Shown here: positions 38,306 to 48,182 of the stretch, one piece after another | Numbering within the stretch: position 1 is the first letter of the stretch | Layout: each line of letters opens with the position of its first letter | Assembly: GCF_030915465.1 (NCBI RefSeq) | Contig: NZ_CP133267.1 | Span: 558,001 to 622,000, forward strand | Reading direction: 5' to 3' | DNA length: 64,000 bases | Source of the DNA: Neobacillus sp. PS3-34 | GTDB taxonomy: Bacteria > Bacillota > Bacilli > Bacillales > Cytobacillaceae | Notes under the pieces: generated by a model | Database searches by the model: none | What the model was told of the DNA's origin: nothing | Seen by the model: the letters and a program-made list of their open reading frames with translations, nothing else | Position numbers and translations under genes: made by a program

Positions 38306-40358
38306 ATGAAACCACCTGTAGCAAAACGCATTCCTCATCCCCATGAATTGCATGGCGATGTGCGCAAAGACAACTATTATTGGTTAAAGGATCGCACCAA
38401 TCCAGAGGTTATCACTTATTTGGAGGAAGAAAATCGGTATTACGATGAAATCATGCGCCCGCTGGAAGAACAAACCGATCAAATTTATCAAAGCATGGTT
38501 GACCGTGTTCCCGATTCAGAAGTGAAAGTGCCGGTTCAGCATGGACAATTCTTTTACTATTCACGTTTTGACAAAAACAAGCAATATCCCATCTATGCAC
38601 GTAAGCAGGCGACAAGCCGCGAGCTTCTGGCAAAAGCACCAGAGGAAGTGGTGCTCGATCTGAATGAATTGGCCGTAGACGGTGAATATTTAAGCATTAC
38701 CGTACAGCGTATAAGTACCGATCAAAACCGTCTCGCTTATTTGGAGAATCGGGATGGAACGGACCGATACACGATACATATAAAAGACCTGGAAACAGGC
38801 GAGCTTCTGTCCGACATGATTCCGGATGTCTTTTTATTTGGCAGTATGGAATGGAGCCGATGTGGCGAATATATTTTTTATATTACCGTTGATGAGAGCC
38901 AACGCCCATACCAGTTGTGGCGGCATCATTTAGGCAGTGAGGTGGGCAGTGATCAACTGATTTTTGAAGAAAAAGACATTACGTTTACATTAAGTGTGAA
39001 AAAATCGCAAAGTGGGAAATTTATTTTTTTGCAGTCAAACTCGAAAACGACGAGCGAGATTCGCCTGCTAGATGCAGATTCCCCGTTAACCCCTTTGCAG
39101 CTATTAGATGAACGGCGTGAGGGAATCACTTATGATGTCGAGCATTGGGGAGATGAACTGCTCATACTGACAAATGAAGAGGCGTTAAACTTTCAATTGC
39201 TTCGCTGCCCTCTCAATGACATTAATTCACGTGTGAAAGTCGTTGAATATAAGGAGGAGCGCTTTCTTCAAGCACTGTACCCATTCCGGGACACGCTGCT
39301 TATCGCCGGCCGCGAGAACGGGTTGACGCAAATCTGGGTCCTGCAGGAAGATGAGCTGGAGCGAATTGAATGGGATGAGCCCCTCTATACAGTGTCGATT
39401 TTATCCGATCAAAGCTATGATACAGCGGAGGTATTGATCCAATATGAGTCCTTGCTCACGCCAAAAACAACCTACAACTTGAATCCACTAACCGGAGAGA
39501 AGCAAAGTTTGCAAATTGCTCCTGTCAGCGGGGAATATGATCCGTCCCGCTTTCGCCAAGAGCAATTGTGGGCAGTAGCCGACGAAGGAGTCAATGTGCC
39601 GATGACTGTCGTTTATCGGGAAGGTGCGCTCAAAAATGGGCCTGCCCCGTTGATTCTGTATGCGTATGGATCGTATGGAGCAAACAGTGACCCGCATTTT
39701 GACCCGTATCGTCTGCCGTTGCTGGAAAAAGGAATTATTTTTGTCACAGCGCAAGTGCGTGGCGGTTCCGAAATGGGACGGAGTTGGTATGAAGACGGAA
39801 AAATGCAGAATAAACGAAACACGTTTACCGATTTTATCGCTGCAGCGAACTATCTGATTGAGCAGGGCTACACAACCCCAAGTAAAATGGCGGCACGCGG
39901 AGTCAGTGCGGGAGGCTTACTTGTAGGCGCAGTGGCCAATACTGGCCGGTGAGCTGTTCCAGGTCATTGTTCCGGCAGTTCCGTTCGTCGATGTAGTCAC
40001 CACGATGCTCGACGCCTCAATTCCGCTTACCACTCTGGAATGGGACGAATGGGGAAATCCTCAAGATCGGGAGGATTATTTCTATATGAAGTCGTATAGT
40101 CCTTACGACAATGTAGAAGCGAAAGATTATCCGCATATGTATGTCACAACCGGTCTGAACGATCCGCGAGTTGCTTATTGGGAACCGGCTAAGTGGGTTG
40201 CACACCTTAGAACTTTAAAAACGGATGACAACGTCCTCGTGCTCAAAACAAACATGGGCGCCGGCGACTTCGGCGCATCAGGCCGTTTCAATAACTTAAA
40301 AGAATCCGCCGCCTGTTATGCGTTCATTCTCGATAAGCTCGGCGTGTCTGCCGAATAA
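38306..40358 (+). pseudogene. ptrB: Oligopeptidase B (S9A), one frameshift and altered catalytic His
   Basis: ATG at 38306 after AAAGGAGG. Joined length about 683 residues, normal for the family. N-terminal propeller (HPHELHGDVRKDNYYWLKD; DRVPDSEVKVPVQHG), then the hydrolase domain with APLILYAYGSYGAN, AQVRGGSEMGRSWYEDGK and nucleophile [14 protein letters not shown]. One extra base near 39940 breaks the frame; removing it gives [20 protein letters not shown]. The Asp of the triad is in GLNDPRV. The position of the catalytic His (normally in AGH.G) reads [12 protein letters not shown], an Asp. If real, the enzyme is inactive or changed. Oligopeptidase B cleaves short peptides after Lys/Arg in the cytosol. 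Confidence 0.85.
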
Positions 40359-40361
40359 AGA

Positions 40362-40387
40362 AATCCCCCCGGTAATCCGGGGGGATT
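40362..40387. terminator. Terminator after oligopeptidase B
   Basis: AATCCCCCCGG (40362-40372) pairs perfectly with CCGGGGGGATT (40377-40387) around a four-base loop. The T run is short, so strength is uncertain. Confidence 0.65.
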
Positions 40388-40490
40388 ATAGATTGCCGAA
40401 TTTAATTGCCACCGGGTCGCCTTGAAAAATAGAAACTTTAACTTTTTCGAGGCACACCAGGTACTACTTCGCTTTTACCTTCAATTGGGT

Positions 40491-41470
40491 CTACTGTTCC
40501 CCCATTATATCAAGATTCTTTGAAAAGTTATCAAGCAATGCACGAACTTCTTCTATTGATTTCGTGTTCATTAATTGATTTCTTAATTCACTCGCCCCAC
40601 GGAATCCTTTGACATAAATCTTAAAAAAGCGATGAAGAGCCGTGAACAGCCGCAGCTCTAAATGCGAATATTTATCATGAAGATCCATATGCAAACTTAA
40701 GAGATCCAGCAATTCCTCACTGCTATGATCTTTCTTCTCCTTTTCAAAGGCAAATGGATTATGGAAAATACCACGCCCAATCATAACTCCATCGACACCA
40801 TATTGTTCAACAAGCTTCAGGCCAGTTTGACGGTCAGGAATATCCCCATTGATCGTCAAAAGGGTATCTGGTGCCACCTCGTCACGAAGTTTCTTAATCT
40901 CGGGGATCAGCTCCCAATGCGCAGGCACTTTGCTCATTTCATCTCTTGTACGCAGATGAATGGAAAGATTAGCAATGTCTTGTTCCAATATGTGTGTCAG
41001 CCAGCCCTTCCATTCGTCTACATCCGTGAAACCAATCCTTGTCTTAACACTTACGGGCAATCCGCCCGCTTTTGCCGCTTGTATTAATTCTGCTGCCACT
41101 TCCGGACGGCGGATAATGCGATTTCCCTTCCCATTCTGTACCACATTGGGTACGGGACAGCCCATATTGATATCCAAACCCTTAAAGCCCAGTTCCGCCA
41201 TACCAATACTCATTCGCCGAAAGTTTTCAGGCTTGTCCCCCATATATGGGCCACAATTGGCTGTTCATCCTCTGTAAAAGTCAAACGCCCCTGCACACTT
41301 TTGATCCCATCTGGGTGACAATAACTCTCACTGTTTGTAAACTCGGTAAAAAACACATCAGGTCTGGCTGCCTCACTCACTACATGCCGAAACACAACAT
41401 CCGTCACTTCTTCCATGGGTGCCAGTATAAAAAATGGCCGTGGTAAATCACGCCAAAAATTCTCTTTCAT
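40491..41470 (-). pseudogene. dus: tRNA-dihydrouridine synthase (YfjN-like), one frameshift
   Basis: Two overlapping frames join into about 326 residues starting [12 protein letters not shown]. An upstream TTG at 41482 is possible, but homology favours 41470. The FMN barrel shows [26 protein letters not shown], the catalytic Cys in [33 protein letters not shown] and [11 protein letters not shown] then [13 protein letters not shown]. One base is missing in the C/G run at 41238-41242; restoring it gives [14 protein letters not shown]. The enzyme reduces uridine to dihydrouridine in tRNA D-loops. The break in such a conserved gene is probably a sequencing error. Monocistronic. Confidence 0.87.
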
Positions 41471-41591
41471 ATTGCACTTCAAATCCTCTCATTAAGAGAT
41501 ACAAGGCCAACCCTTATCCCAAAATTAAAACGCAGAATGTCCCTGCTTCATTTACACTTATACCATGCTTTAGCCCTTTTTATCAAACGGA

Positions 41592-41745
41592 TTGTCACTG
41601 TGACTCCCCGAAAAATATTGTTTCATAAATTGTTTCACAGATACACGAAAAGCCAACCCCTTTAACAGGAGTGAACTTAGATAAACGATTCTAATTTAAT
41701 TCTTGTGACGGTCTCAACATGTGTGGAGGGTGGTAAATCAGGTAC
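41592..41745. repeat. Dispersed intergenic element, copy 1
   Basis: It begins with TTGTCACTGTGACTCCCCGA, repeated exactly at 43304-43323, and ends with TCTAATTTAATT...CTCAACATGTGTGGAG...GGTAA, closely repeated at 45677-45735. The gene-free stretch 41471-41908 also holds a small AAGCGCCCC/GGGGCAGCTT hairpin near 41769-41800. Probably a non-coding, REP-like repeat family. Confidence 0.55.
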
Positions 41746-41908
41746 CCTGATGTAAACATAAGCGCCCCGCTTATTTATAGGGGCAGCTTTTAAATGGCTA
41801 TCAATCAGTCTGTTTTTTGCTTAATCCTGCCTGCAGAAAAATTTGTTTAGGAAACAGGATTGAGGGAAACTTTTGAACATAGAGTATTTTTTCCTAGGAG
41901 GTTTTTAC

Positions 41909-42352
41909 ATGCCCGAAATCAAAACAGGCAACCAGGAATTTTACATGGAGGAAAACGGCATGGAGATTGCCCGCATTCAATATGTTCCTTCTGGTCATGA
42001 TGAAAACGGCAAAGAACGGATTACTGTCACACACACCCTTGTTGATGAAGACCAGAGCGGAAAAGGGTTCGGAAGACAGCTTGTTAACAGAATTGCGAAA
42101 TTTGCCAGGGAAGAAAACAAGCTGATCATCCCCGCATGTTCCTATGCAAAGCATGTTCTTGAAAGCAAGGATGAATATAAGGACCTTCTTGCCAGTTCAT
42201 CCTGGAAAAGGATGGCCATTTTATTTTGGCAGAATAGGGATCAGGCACCTCAGATGTACACAGGAGCTCATACATTTTTTCTATGGAGCTTGCCTACTGA
42301 CCACTTTACTTTAGTGGAGGAAATTGTAGTGAATAAAGAATCACTTCACTAA
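41909..42352 (+). CDS. GNAT-type (YjdJ-like) N-acetyltransferase domain protein
   Basis: ATG at 41909 lies seven bases after AGGAGG; an upstream TTG is not supported. 147 residues. The first 90 match the short YjdJ-like GNAT fold: EFYMEENGMEIARIQY, TVTHTLVDEDQSGKGFGRQL (acetyl-CoA loop) and LIIPACSYAKHVL. A further 50 residues (from about SSSWKRMA) are not typical of this short family and have no recognised domain. The acceptor is unknown. Confidence 0.8.
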   Translation: MPEIKTGNQEFYMEENGMEIARIQYVPSGHDENGKERITVTHTLVDEDQSGKGFGRQLVNRIAKFAREENKLIIPACSYAKHVLESKDEYKDLLASSSWKRMAILFWQNRDQAPQMYTGAHTFFLWSLPTDHFTLVEEIVVNKESLH

Positions 42353-42424
42353 TCACAACGAATAGTAAATGTTAGTGATTCATCATCAGACCTGCCGCAT
42401 AATTTGGCTGGCTCCCTGATTAAT

Positions 42425-43246
42425 CTATTTCATAAATGGCTGGAGGTTTTGCTTTCTCATCTGATCTTTTTCATTATCAGATTTACTATAGTCATTATTG
42501 TAGATTGCCCCTTCCCAATCCCCATACATTGGATTTGGGAACACGATCAGCTTTCTCCCAAACTCATCCTTCCGATTTTCAACCGCCTGCACTCTTCCAG
42601 CTGCTGAGAGATTATCAAAGCCGCTAAAGTCACCAAGGTTATCTCCAAATAATAGGAGTATATCATACGTCTTAGCAACCTGCCGGCGCCTTGTTTCCTT
42701 TCCTTTTTCTCCAGGCTGCTGAAGGAGGATGTGCCGGGCATCAGCCTGTGGAGCACCTATTTGTTTCAGGTTTTTAATTGTTGCCGCCTTTTGGGCTTCA
42801 CTGCGATTAGAGATGTAGAAAATTTCTACCCCTTTGGCATTCGCATAATTCAGGAAGTCTACTGCACCGGGAAGCGGTTTTGCTTCTGCCCTGTCGATCC
42901 ATTGGTTCCAGTTCACCGGATATCCTGTTCCAGACACTACATTCCAAGCCTGGTATGGACTATTATCGACAATTGTTTCATCAATATCTAAAACAACAGC
43001 TGGTTTAACACCTTTTTTCTTTGGATTCTTTTTCAACAGCTCCTCCAGCCTCATCTTCCCAATATTGTAGCCCTGGTAATAAAGTGCTTTTGCTTCACCT
43101 GAAGTTTGGAACCAAAGGACAGACATCGTATTTTGCTCCTGCAGATTAACAGTTGTTTCTGCCACTGGTGCAGCCTTTGCATCAAAACCAAATAATGGAA
43201 AAGCGATAACCGCACCAAATAATAATGGCATTATTTTTTTCAGCAT
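42425..43246 (-). CDS. 5'-nucleotidase, lipoprotein e(P4) family (HAD acid phosphatase)
   Basis: About 273 residues from the ATG at 43246, seven bases after AAAGGGGG. A Sec signal peptide (LKKIMPLLFGAVIAFPLF, likely cut after AKA) lacks a lipobox Cys, so the enzyme should be secreted rather than lipid-bound. HAD class C motifs: PAVVLDIDETIVDNSPYQ (DxDET nucleophile), IFYISNRSEAQK (motif II) and LLFGDNLGDFSGFD (motif IV). Family members dephosphorylate nucleotides outside the cell for nucleoside uptake. Monocistronic. Confidence 0.92.
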   Translation of the reverse strand: MLKKIMPLLFGAVIAFPLFGFDAKAAPVAETTVNLQEQNTMSVLWFQTSGEAKALYYQGYNIGKMRLEELLKKNPKKKGVKPAVVLDIDETIVDNSPYQAWNVVSGTGYPVNWNQWIDRAEAKPLPGAVDFLNYANAKGVEIFYISNRSEAQKAATIKNLKQIGAPQADARHILLQQPGEKGKETRRRQVAKTYDILLLFGDNLGDFSGFDNLSAAGRVQAVENRKDEFGRKLIVFPNPMYGDWEGAIYNNDYSKSDNEKDQMRKQNLQPFMK

Positions 43247-43400
43247 AAAAAAACCCCCTTTATTAAAATTCGAATATAGTATGTAACAAAACCTTAACAT
43301 TTATTGTCACTGTGACTCCCCGATGCTTTTCAAAACGCTGAATGTCATTTTAAAGAAAGGAAATAATATCAATATCTTTTTGATAATTAGGGGGAAACTC

Positions 43401-44627
43401 ATGGATATTATGTCTGGTACGTATTATTGGCCTGCAACTTTCCCTTCTCCTCCCTCCTATCCTCGGTTAGAGGAGGATCTTGAATGTGATGTTTTGATTG
43501 TTGGAGGAGGAAGTTCGGCTTCACAATGTTCTTATTATCTTGCGGACTCTGGCTTAAAAGTGGCTGTCATCGAGAAAGGGAAGATTGGGAGCGGCAGCAC
43601 TAGTTCGAATACGGCGCTCATTCAGTATTCTGGGGAGAAAATGTTCACGAACCTGATTAATTCCTTTGGAAAAGAGTACATTTCAAGGCATTTACAGCTA
43701 CTGCAGGAAGCCATCAATGAAATAGAAGCAGCATCCAAGGTGGCTGCCATCAATTGTGAATTTTCCCGAAGAGATTCGCTTTATTCTGCAAGCTGCAATG
43801 AGGATGTCGATAAGTTAAAAAAAGAATACGAATTTTTACAGCAGCAAAGGTTGAAAGTAGATTTTTTATTAAAAGAAGAGATTGAGGAAAAATATCCTTT
43901 CAGCAGGGATGCGGCCATCTATTCTTATGGTGATGGCGAGCTGAACCCTTTCAGGTTTACTCATGCATTGATTGATTATGCTGCAAGCAAGGGGATCCAA
44001 GTATTTGAAAACACGGAGATGAATGGCCATCATTATGATGCACAAAACAAACGGATGATCATTTCTACTAAAGCCGGCCACTCCATCTCTGCAGGCCGGG
44101 TTATTTTTGCTGCTGGTTATGAGGGAATTGATATCAGAAAGGAGCTGCTCGTTTCTTTCGTCAGTACGTATACTGTAACGTCAAAGCCTGTGAACGACCT
44201 ATCCTCCTGGTACAATCGTACGCTTTTATGGGAAACGGCCAGACCTTATTTATATTTAAGGACAACAGCAGATAACCGGATCATTATTGGCGGACTTGAT
44301 GACAATACCAATTATCCCGAAGACCGGGACAGTAAACTGATTCATAAGAGAGACAAGCTGGTCGATGAGTTTAACAAGATGTTCCCCGCTATCCATTTTG
44401 AACCTGAATATTATTTAACCGCGTTTTACGGAGGGACGACGGATGGCCTTCCGATCATTGGGATTTATGACGAATATCCGAACAGCTATTTCCTCTTGGC
44501 GTTTGGCGACAACGGTACTGTATACAGCCAAATGCTGGCGAAGATCATTGTGGAGGATATCATAAAAGGAAACAGCCCGAATTTGGAACTATATTTACAG
44601 GATAGGCCACTGGTGGAAAAGAAATAG
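43401..44627 (+). CDS. FAD-dependent oxidoreductase (DAO family)
   Basis: About 408 residues from ATG 43401, six bases after GGGGG; the frame is open upstream but without a ribosome site. The N terminus has a Rossmann FAD site, CDVLIVGGGSSASQCSYYLA, with Glu in VAVIEKG and the flavin loop GSGSTSSNTALIQY. The C-terminal part has FAAGYEG, RIIIGGLDD and the second FAD motif GTTDGLPIIGIYD and FGDNGTVYSQM. The family oxidises amines or amino acids (glycine, sarcosine); substrate unknown. No signal peptide. Confidence 0.9.
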   Translation: MDIMSGTYYWPATFPSPPSYPRLEEDLECDVLIVGGGSSASQCSYYLADSGLKVAVIEKGKIGSGSTSSNTALIQYSGEKMFTNLINSFGKEYISRHLQLLQEAINEIEAASKVAAINCEFSRRDSLYSASCNEDVDKLKKEYEFLQQQRLKVDFLLKEEIEEKYPFSRDAAIYSYGDGELNPFRFTHALIDYAASKGIQVFENTEMNGHHYDAQNKRMIISTKAGHSISAGRVIFAAGYEGIDIRKELLVSFVSTYTVTSKPVNDLSSWYNRTLLWETARPYLYLRTTADNRIIIGGLDDNTNYPEDRDSKLIHKRDKLVDEFNKMFPAIHFEPEYYLTAFYGGTTDGLPIIGIYDEYPNSYFLLAFGDNGTVYSQMLAKIIVEDIIKGNSPNLELYLQDRPLVEKK

Positions 44628-44643
44628 TCATAAGAGTAAAAAC

Positions 44644-44711
44644 AGTGCCTGGTCACGCCCCGAATAATGTCGATGAATTCGACAAAATGCGTGTCGTGAC
44701 AGGCACTTTTA
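44644..44711 (+). terminator. Long cruciform hairpin after the FAD oxidoreductase
   Basis: AGTGCCTGGTCACG (44644-44657) pairs with CGTGACAGGCACT (44695-44707) with one bulge. Inside, GTCGA and TCGAC (44669-44683) form a second hairpin, and TTTT follows. It could end the oxidoreductase transcript and belongs to the GTGCCTG/CCCCGA repeat group seen at 45620. The remainder of 44712-45036 shows no gene. Confidence 0.65.
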
Positions 44712-45036
44712 CCAATAATAGTAGATCTTTTTGCAATTTCATCTACTACCCTTTGGACACTCTTCTACTTAAAACCTATATGGCCTTCTTACTGTTCCAA
44801 AAAATTTTTCTTTTAAAAGATAGTAGAGAAAACTCTCTATCGATTACTCTTTTGTACTACAAACTCTTCAAGCTCCTTATCACAACAATAAACATAACAA
44901 CCTTTCGTGCCTCTTGTCACACAGCTTTAACGCGCTTTGGGCCGTAATTGACAACAGAAGGAAATGTTGGTGGGTTTATTAACTAAGACTATTTAAAAAG
45001 GAGCAGTTTAAATGGATGATTAAACAGAGCATTCTG

Positions 45037-45525
45037 TTATTCATCCAATTCAACCGTTTTATTAACATCTGCCGATTCGGAATTTTGCCCTGTCACGCGT
45101 TTGTACATAAAGGCGACTTTCTTTACAAAATTACCGGTTTCCCAATATTCGGCTGCTTCTGCAGTTACCTTTATCAAGATAACATTAGGGTCATCATAGG
45201 AAGTTTGCATAATTTTCTCATAAGCTATGCTCCACAATTCCTTTTTCTTATTTAAATCCTCTACAATTTCCGCTCTTCCACGGACGGAAACATAAGATTT
45301 ACCCGCATAAGCCACATTAACATCCTGGTCATTTAAAATTTCTTCATATTTATTAGTCTCTTTCTTAGTGAAAAACCATAAGTCACCATCAAACTCTACT
45401 TCTTGTGTTTTCATAGGACGGGAAACTAGTCCTTCTTCCGTTACCGTAGTCAACATGGCCGTATCTATATCTTTGATTAACTCTCTTAATGTTTCCATTT
45501 CTTCTTGTTTCATCATGTTAGACAT
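45037..45525 (-). CDS. Pyridoxamine 5'-phosphate oxidase-like general stress protein 26 (YdaG-like)
   Basis: A 162-residue split-barrel flavin-binding protein. Features: TAMLTTVTEEGLVSRPMKTQ, DLWFFTKKETNKYEEI, VNVAYAGKSYVSVRGRAEIV and a C-terminal AEYWETG. GAGGTGGTGG precedes the ATG. In B. subtilis the related protein belongs to the SigB stress regulon and its cofactor and reaction are not firmly known. No SigB promoter with correct spacing was found here. Confidence 0.87.
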   Translation of the reverse strand: MSNMMKQEEMETLRELIKDIDTAMLTTVTEEGLVSRPMKTQEVEFDGDLWFFTKKETNKYEEILNDQDVNVAYAGKSYVSVRGRAEIVEDLNKKKELWSIAYEKIMQTSYDDPNVILIKVTAEAAEYWETGNFVKKVAFMYKRVTGQNSESADVNKTVELDE

Positions 45526-45619
45526 TCCACCACCTCATTAAAGTTTACAGAGGTATACTACCCTTTACACCAACTTTTATTCTGGTTGGCGAATCACTAA
45601 ACTACTTTTCATCTAAAAA

Positions 45620-45735
45620 AAGTGCCTGCCACTCCCCGAATTCAATCGAAAAAACCACAACAAAAATGGAATTTGTCTAATTTAATTTAATTTCAGTTGC
45701 GTCACACACTCAACATGTGTAGAGCACGGTAACAA
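45620..45735. repeat. Dispersed intergenic element, copy 2
   Basis: It begins AAGTGCCTGCCACTCCCCGA and ends with TCTAATTTAATT then CACTCAACATGTGTAGAGC, the same order as at 41592-41745. It shares GTGCCTG with the hairpin at 44644. No gene is present between 45526 and 45853. Confidence 0.5.
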
Positions 45736-45853
45736 CGCTTGAAATAATTGATAGTATAAACAAATCCTCCTGCAATCAATATTTTTGAATTATTTTGAAC
45801 CGCCAGCTCCACGATTCAGTCAAAATCCTCTTCTTTCACTCCTGGGAACTCTC

Positions 45854-46235
45854 TTAGTTTAGGTATCTACAGGTTAGTAGTAATTTCCCGGATCCCCGCA
45901 ATGAGTTTTTCAACGGCAGTTTCTCTTCTGAATCGGATTCAGTGGCGAATTTCATATACCGTGCTAAATCTGCATGTATACCTTTCTCTTCTTCCGCATT
46001 AAATTTTAATACATATGGTAAAAATACGGCGTTCGCCACACCATGTGGAGTATCATATAGACCTCCAAGCTCCTCTGCCCAACAGTGAACGGTTGCGACA
46101 TCAGTGGACCAAGACATAATCCTGCCAAAAGGCTTCCCTCTAACGTATTGTAGCGCGCCTCTTCATTTTGCCCGTCCTTAAAAGCGATCGGCAAGGAAGA
46201 ACCAATTTTTCCTATAGTTCCCCGAATGACTGGGA
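45854..46235 (-). pseudogene. Iron-containing alcohol dehydrogenase remnant
   Basis: Only the middle-to-late part of a group III alcohol dehydrogenase remains. One frame has LPIAFKDGQNEEARYN and the next has AEELGGLYDTPHGVANAVFL and PYVLKFN, including the metal-binding His of the GLYD.PHG motif. A frameshift lies near 46110, and both the first 200 and the last 100 residues are missing. Flanking sequence consists of repeats. This is genuine decay, not a single sequencing error. Confidence 0.8.
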
Positions 46236-46320
46236 GATTGGGTTTGTTATTTTACATGTAATTATCTCATCTCTGATTGACTATTAAGATTACTAGATTG
46301 GTTTTAAAATAAATAAAAAA

Positions 46321-46412
46321 GGGTCAGGCGGTTGCGGAGAAAAAATGTCCCTGGCTGGGGTCTGACCACTTCCCGGGACAAAAAATATCCACATCTTGGG
46401 TTAGACCCCGGT
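46321..46412. repeat. GGGTCTGACC palindromic repeats
   Basis: GGGTCAG (46321) can pair with CTGACC (46361), and GGGGTCT (46357) with AGACCCC (46403). A related GGGTCAGACCCC lies at 47963-47974. The last palindrome arm overlaps the 3' end of the adjoining spore-surface gene. Confidence 0.6.
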
Positions 46413-47540
46413 ACACTGGCCGATTACTACATTAGCCCCAGTTAATGTGATCGTAAAGGTAGATGCTCCCGCGAATGTGGCTGTTACTGAACCATTTTGA
46501 TTTGCTGTAACAGATAAATTATAAAAAACATCTCCTAGTATTATTGATCCTGAAATGAGTGCTTGGTTCCCTTCACACAATGTAGATATTGTTCCCTCTA
46601 AAAACTCTCCTGGTATCAAAATCTGGAGAAATTCCTCTCGAATAATGACTGATATAGAACTATTGGCAGCATCGCATTTACATGGAACATCAATATACAC
46701 ATTGGTAAGGGTTGCAGGGAAAAATACATTATCCCCGGTTATCGTAATAGTGGTATTTTGGTTCGTGGTTATATTTACGGAGCATTCACAAACGTTAGTG
46801 GATACTGGGCACTCACTTAGACAATTTTCCACTGCTGCACTAGCACCAGAAATTCTAAATAGAAAGCGATTTAGTTCATTTTGTAGGAAAATGGTTAAAT
46901 GTCCATTATCATTTACGGAGATTAATGCATTATATTTACCATTAAACTGATGGTTGGCTGCAGTTACATCAACTGCAGCTCTAATGATTGCAGCATTAAA
47001 TAGTGGGTTACAAAGAATTGTGGCTGTGTTTTCAATTAAAGTTATCGTTATTCCCTGACAAGTGTCATCTGTTAATCTCAAATCAATTCTATTGTTTTCC
47101 ATTGTACAATTTTCAGCTATAGAAATATCAATTTTATCTACTGTTACATTTGTGCCCAAGTTTTCATCATTCATAAATGCTGCATCAATTACCGCCTCAC
47201 CTGTTTCAACTGTTACAGAGCAACAACTTTCTGACACTGGGATTTCCTCTAACAAACCCACAACCTTATTAAGCTTCGATAAAAGAATCCCTTCTTTATT
47301 TGTAATGATTTGCAATGTGTCGTTGACACTACGATTGATTTTCAAGAGATCGTCTAACGAGTTTACCAACGGGCCATTACCGTTCGCAGAGAGTTTCCCC
47401 AATGCCCTTCGAAGCAATTTTGCTTCAGCTTTAACCATGTGGGCAAGCGCTAACTCTTCAAAGCCAATTGAGGCTAAAAGAAGATTAATAACCTTATCTC
47501 GAGTCAGACTATTTATATCTAGGTCTTTTGGAAATTCCAT
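46401..47540 (-). CDS. Putative spore-surface/exosporium-type protein
   Basis: 379 residues, no signal peptide. The N-terminal 45 residues (INLLLASIGFEELALAHMV, KAEAKLLRRALG) match the leader helix found in many Bacillus/Paenibacillus spore-surface and collagen-like proteins, where the usual form is EELALAHIINAE. The rest is Thr/Asn/Ile-rich beta structure in loosely repeated units, with Cys clusters (SESCCSVTV, SECPVSTNVCECS, VPCKCDAA) that could cross-link. AAAGGAGG lies 11 bases before the ATG. Deposition on the spore by the mother cell is inferred from the leader. The last residues (TGV) and stop are formed by a GGGGTCTAACC repeat arm, so the C terminus may be altered. Confidence 0.65.
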   Translation of the reverse strand: MEFPKDLDINSLTRDKVINLLLASIGFEELALAHMVKAEAKLLRRALGKLSANGNGPLVNSLDDLLKINRSVNDTLQIITNKEGILLSKLNKVVGLLEEIPVSESCCSVTVETGEAVIDAAFMNDENLGTNVTVDKIDISIAENCTMENNRIDLRLTDDTCQGITITLIENTATILCNPLFNAAIIRAAVDVTAANHQFNGKYNALISVNDNGHLTIFLQNELNRFLFRISGASAAVENCLSECPVSTNVCECSVNITTNQNTTITITGDNVFFPATLTNVYIDVPCKCDAANSSISVIIREEFLQILIPGEFLEGTISTLCEGNQALISGSIILGDVFYNLSVTANQNGSVTATFAGASTFTITLTGANVVIGQCTGV

Positions 47541-48182
47541 TAATAAAAGATCCTCCTTTCTTCACGCTAATATAAGCTATTCCTATTGCTTGAATGTTGA
47601 AACTGCCTTGGCCTACTTTAACCGGAAAAAGAATATTTTTTATAAAAATAGACCCATAGAATAAACGGTGGTTCCGATTAATGCCATCCTACCCCATTCA
47701 GGTAAAACTGTGAAAAATAAGTACCTTCCCCTCTACCATCCGGCAGCTTCTCTCTTCTACCAATTGCGACACTGTCCTGATTTACCAATTGGAAAAGTGG
47801 CCACATGACGGATTACACATCGCGATGCCTACCTGTCAGGCGCCATCCTTGTCAGTGATGAAAAAGAGATAGATATCATGAAAAACTCGATCAGCCCATT
47901 ACAGACTCAGCCGAACTATTTATCATTTTCACAAAAGATGTTTATGAAAGTGTAAAGTAAGAGGGTCAGACCCCTTTCGTGGACAGAAGAGGTAAAATTT
48001 CCATGCCTAGTTCGGACCTTGCTACCACAAAAAAGGTGGAAAAACTTACGCCTGCACTTCCAAATATATTTTAGATATATAAATAAAGTGAGAAGTGCTG
48101 GTTACACTTCTCCCTGCAATCTCTACCGTAGTTGTCAATAATGTTTATTTGGTCTGAGAACCACACATTTGCTTGATCCACT
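47541..48182. other. Intergenic stretch with possible gene remnant
   Basis: No intact gene. A plus-strand open stretch at about 47820-47958 encodes AYLSGAILVSDEKEIDIMK and continues to a stop, looking more protein-like than chance, but I cannot assign it. GGGTCAGACCCC follows at 47963. The upstream part should hold the promoter of the spore-surface gene. Confidence 0.35.

Noticed and set aside
44645..44947. 100-residue plus-strand protein
   Set aside because: It starts inside the cruciform hairpin after the FAD oxidoreductase; composition is random.
45526..45620. SigB promoter for the GS26-like gene
   Set aside because: GTTTA- and GGGTA-like words exist upstream, but their spacing does not fit a SigB promoter.
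47062..47664. 200-residue plus-strand protein
   Set aside because: Mirror frame of the spore-surface gene on the opposite strand; no ribosome site or recognisable motif.
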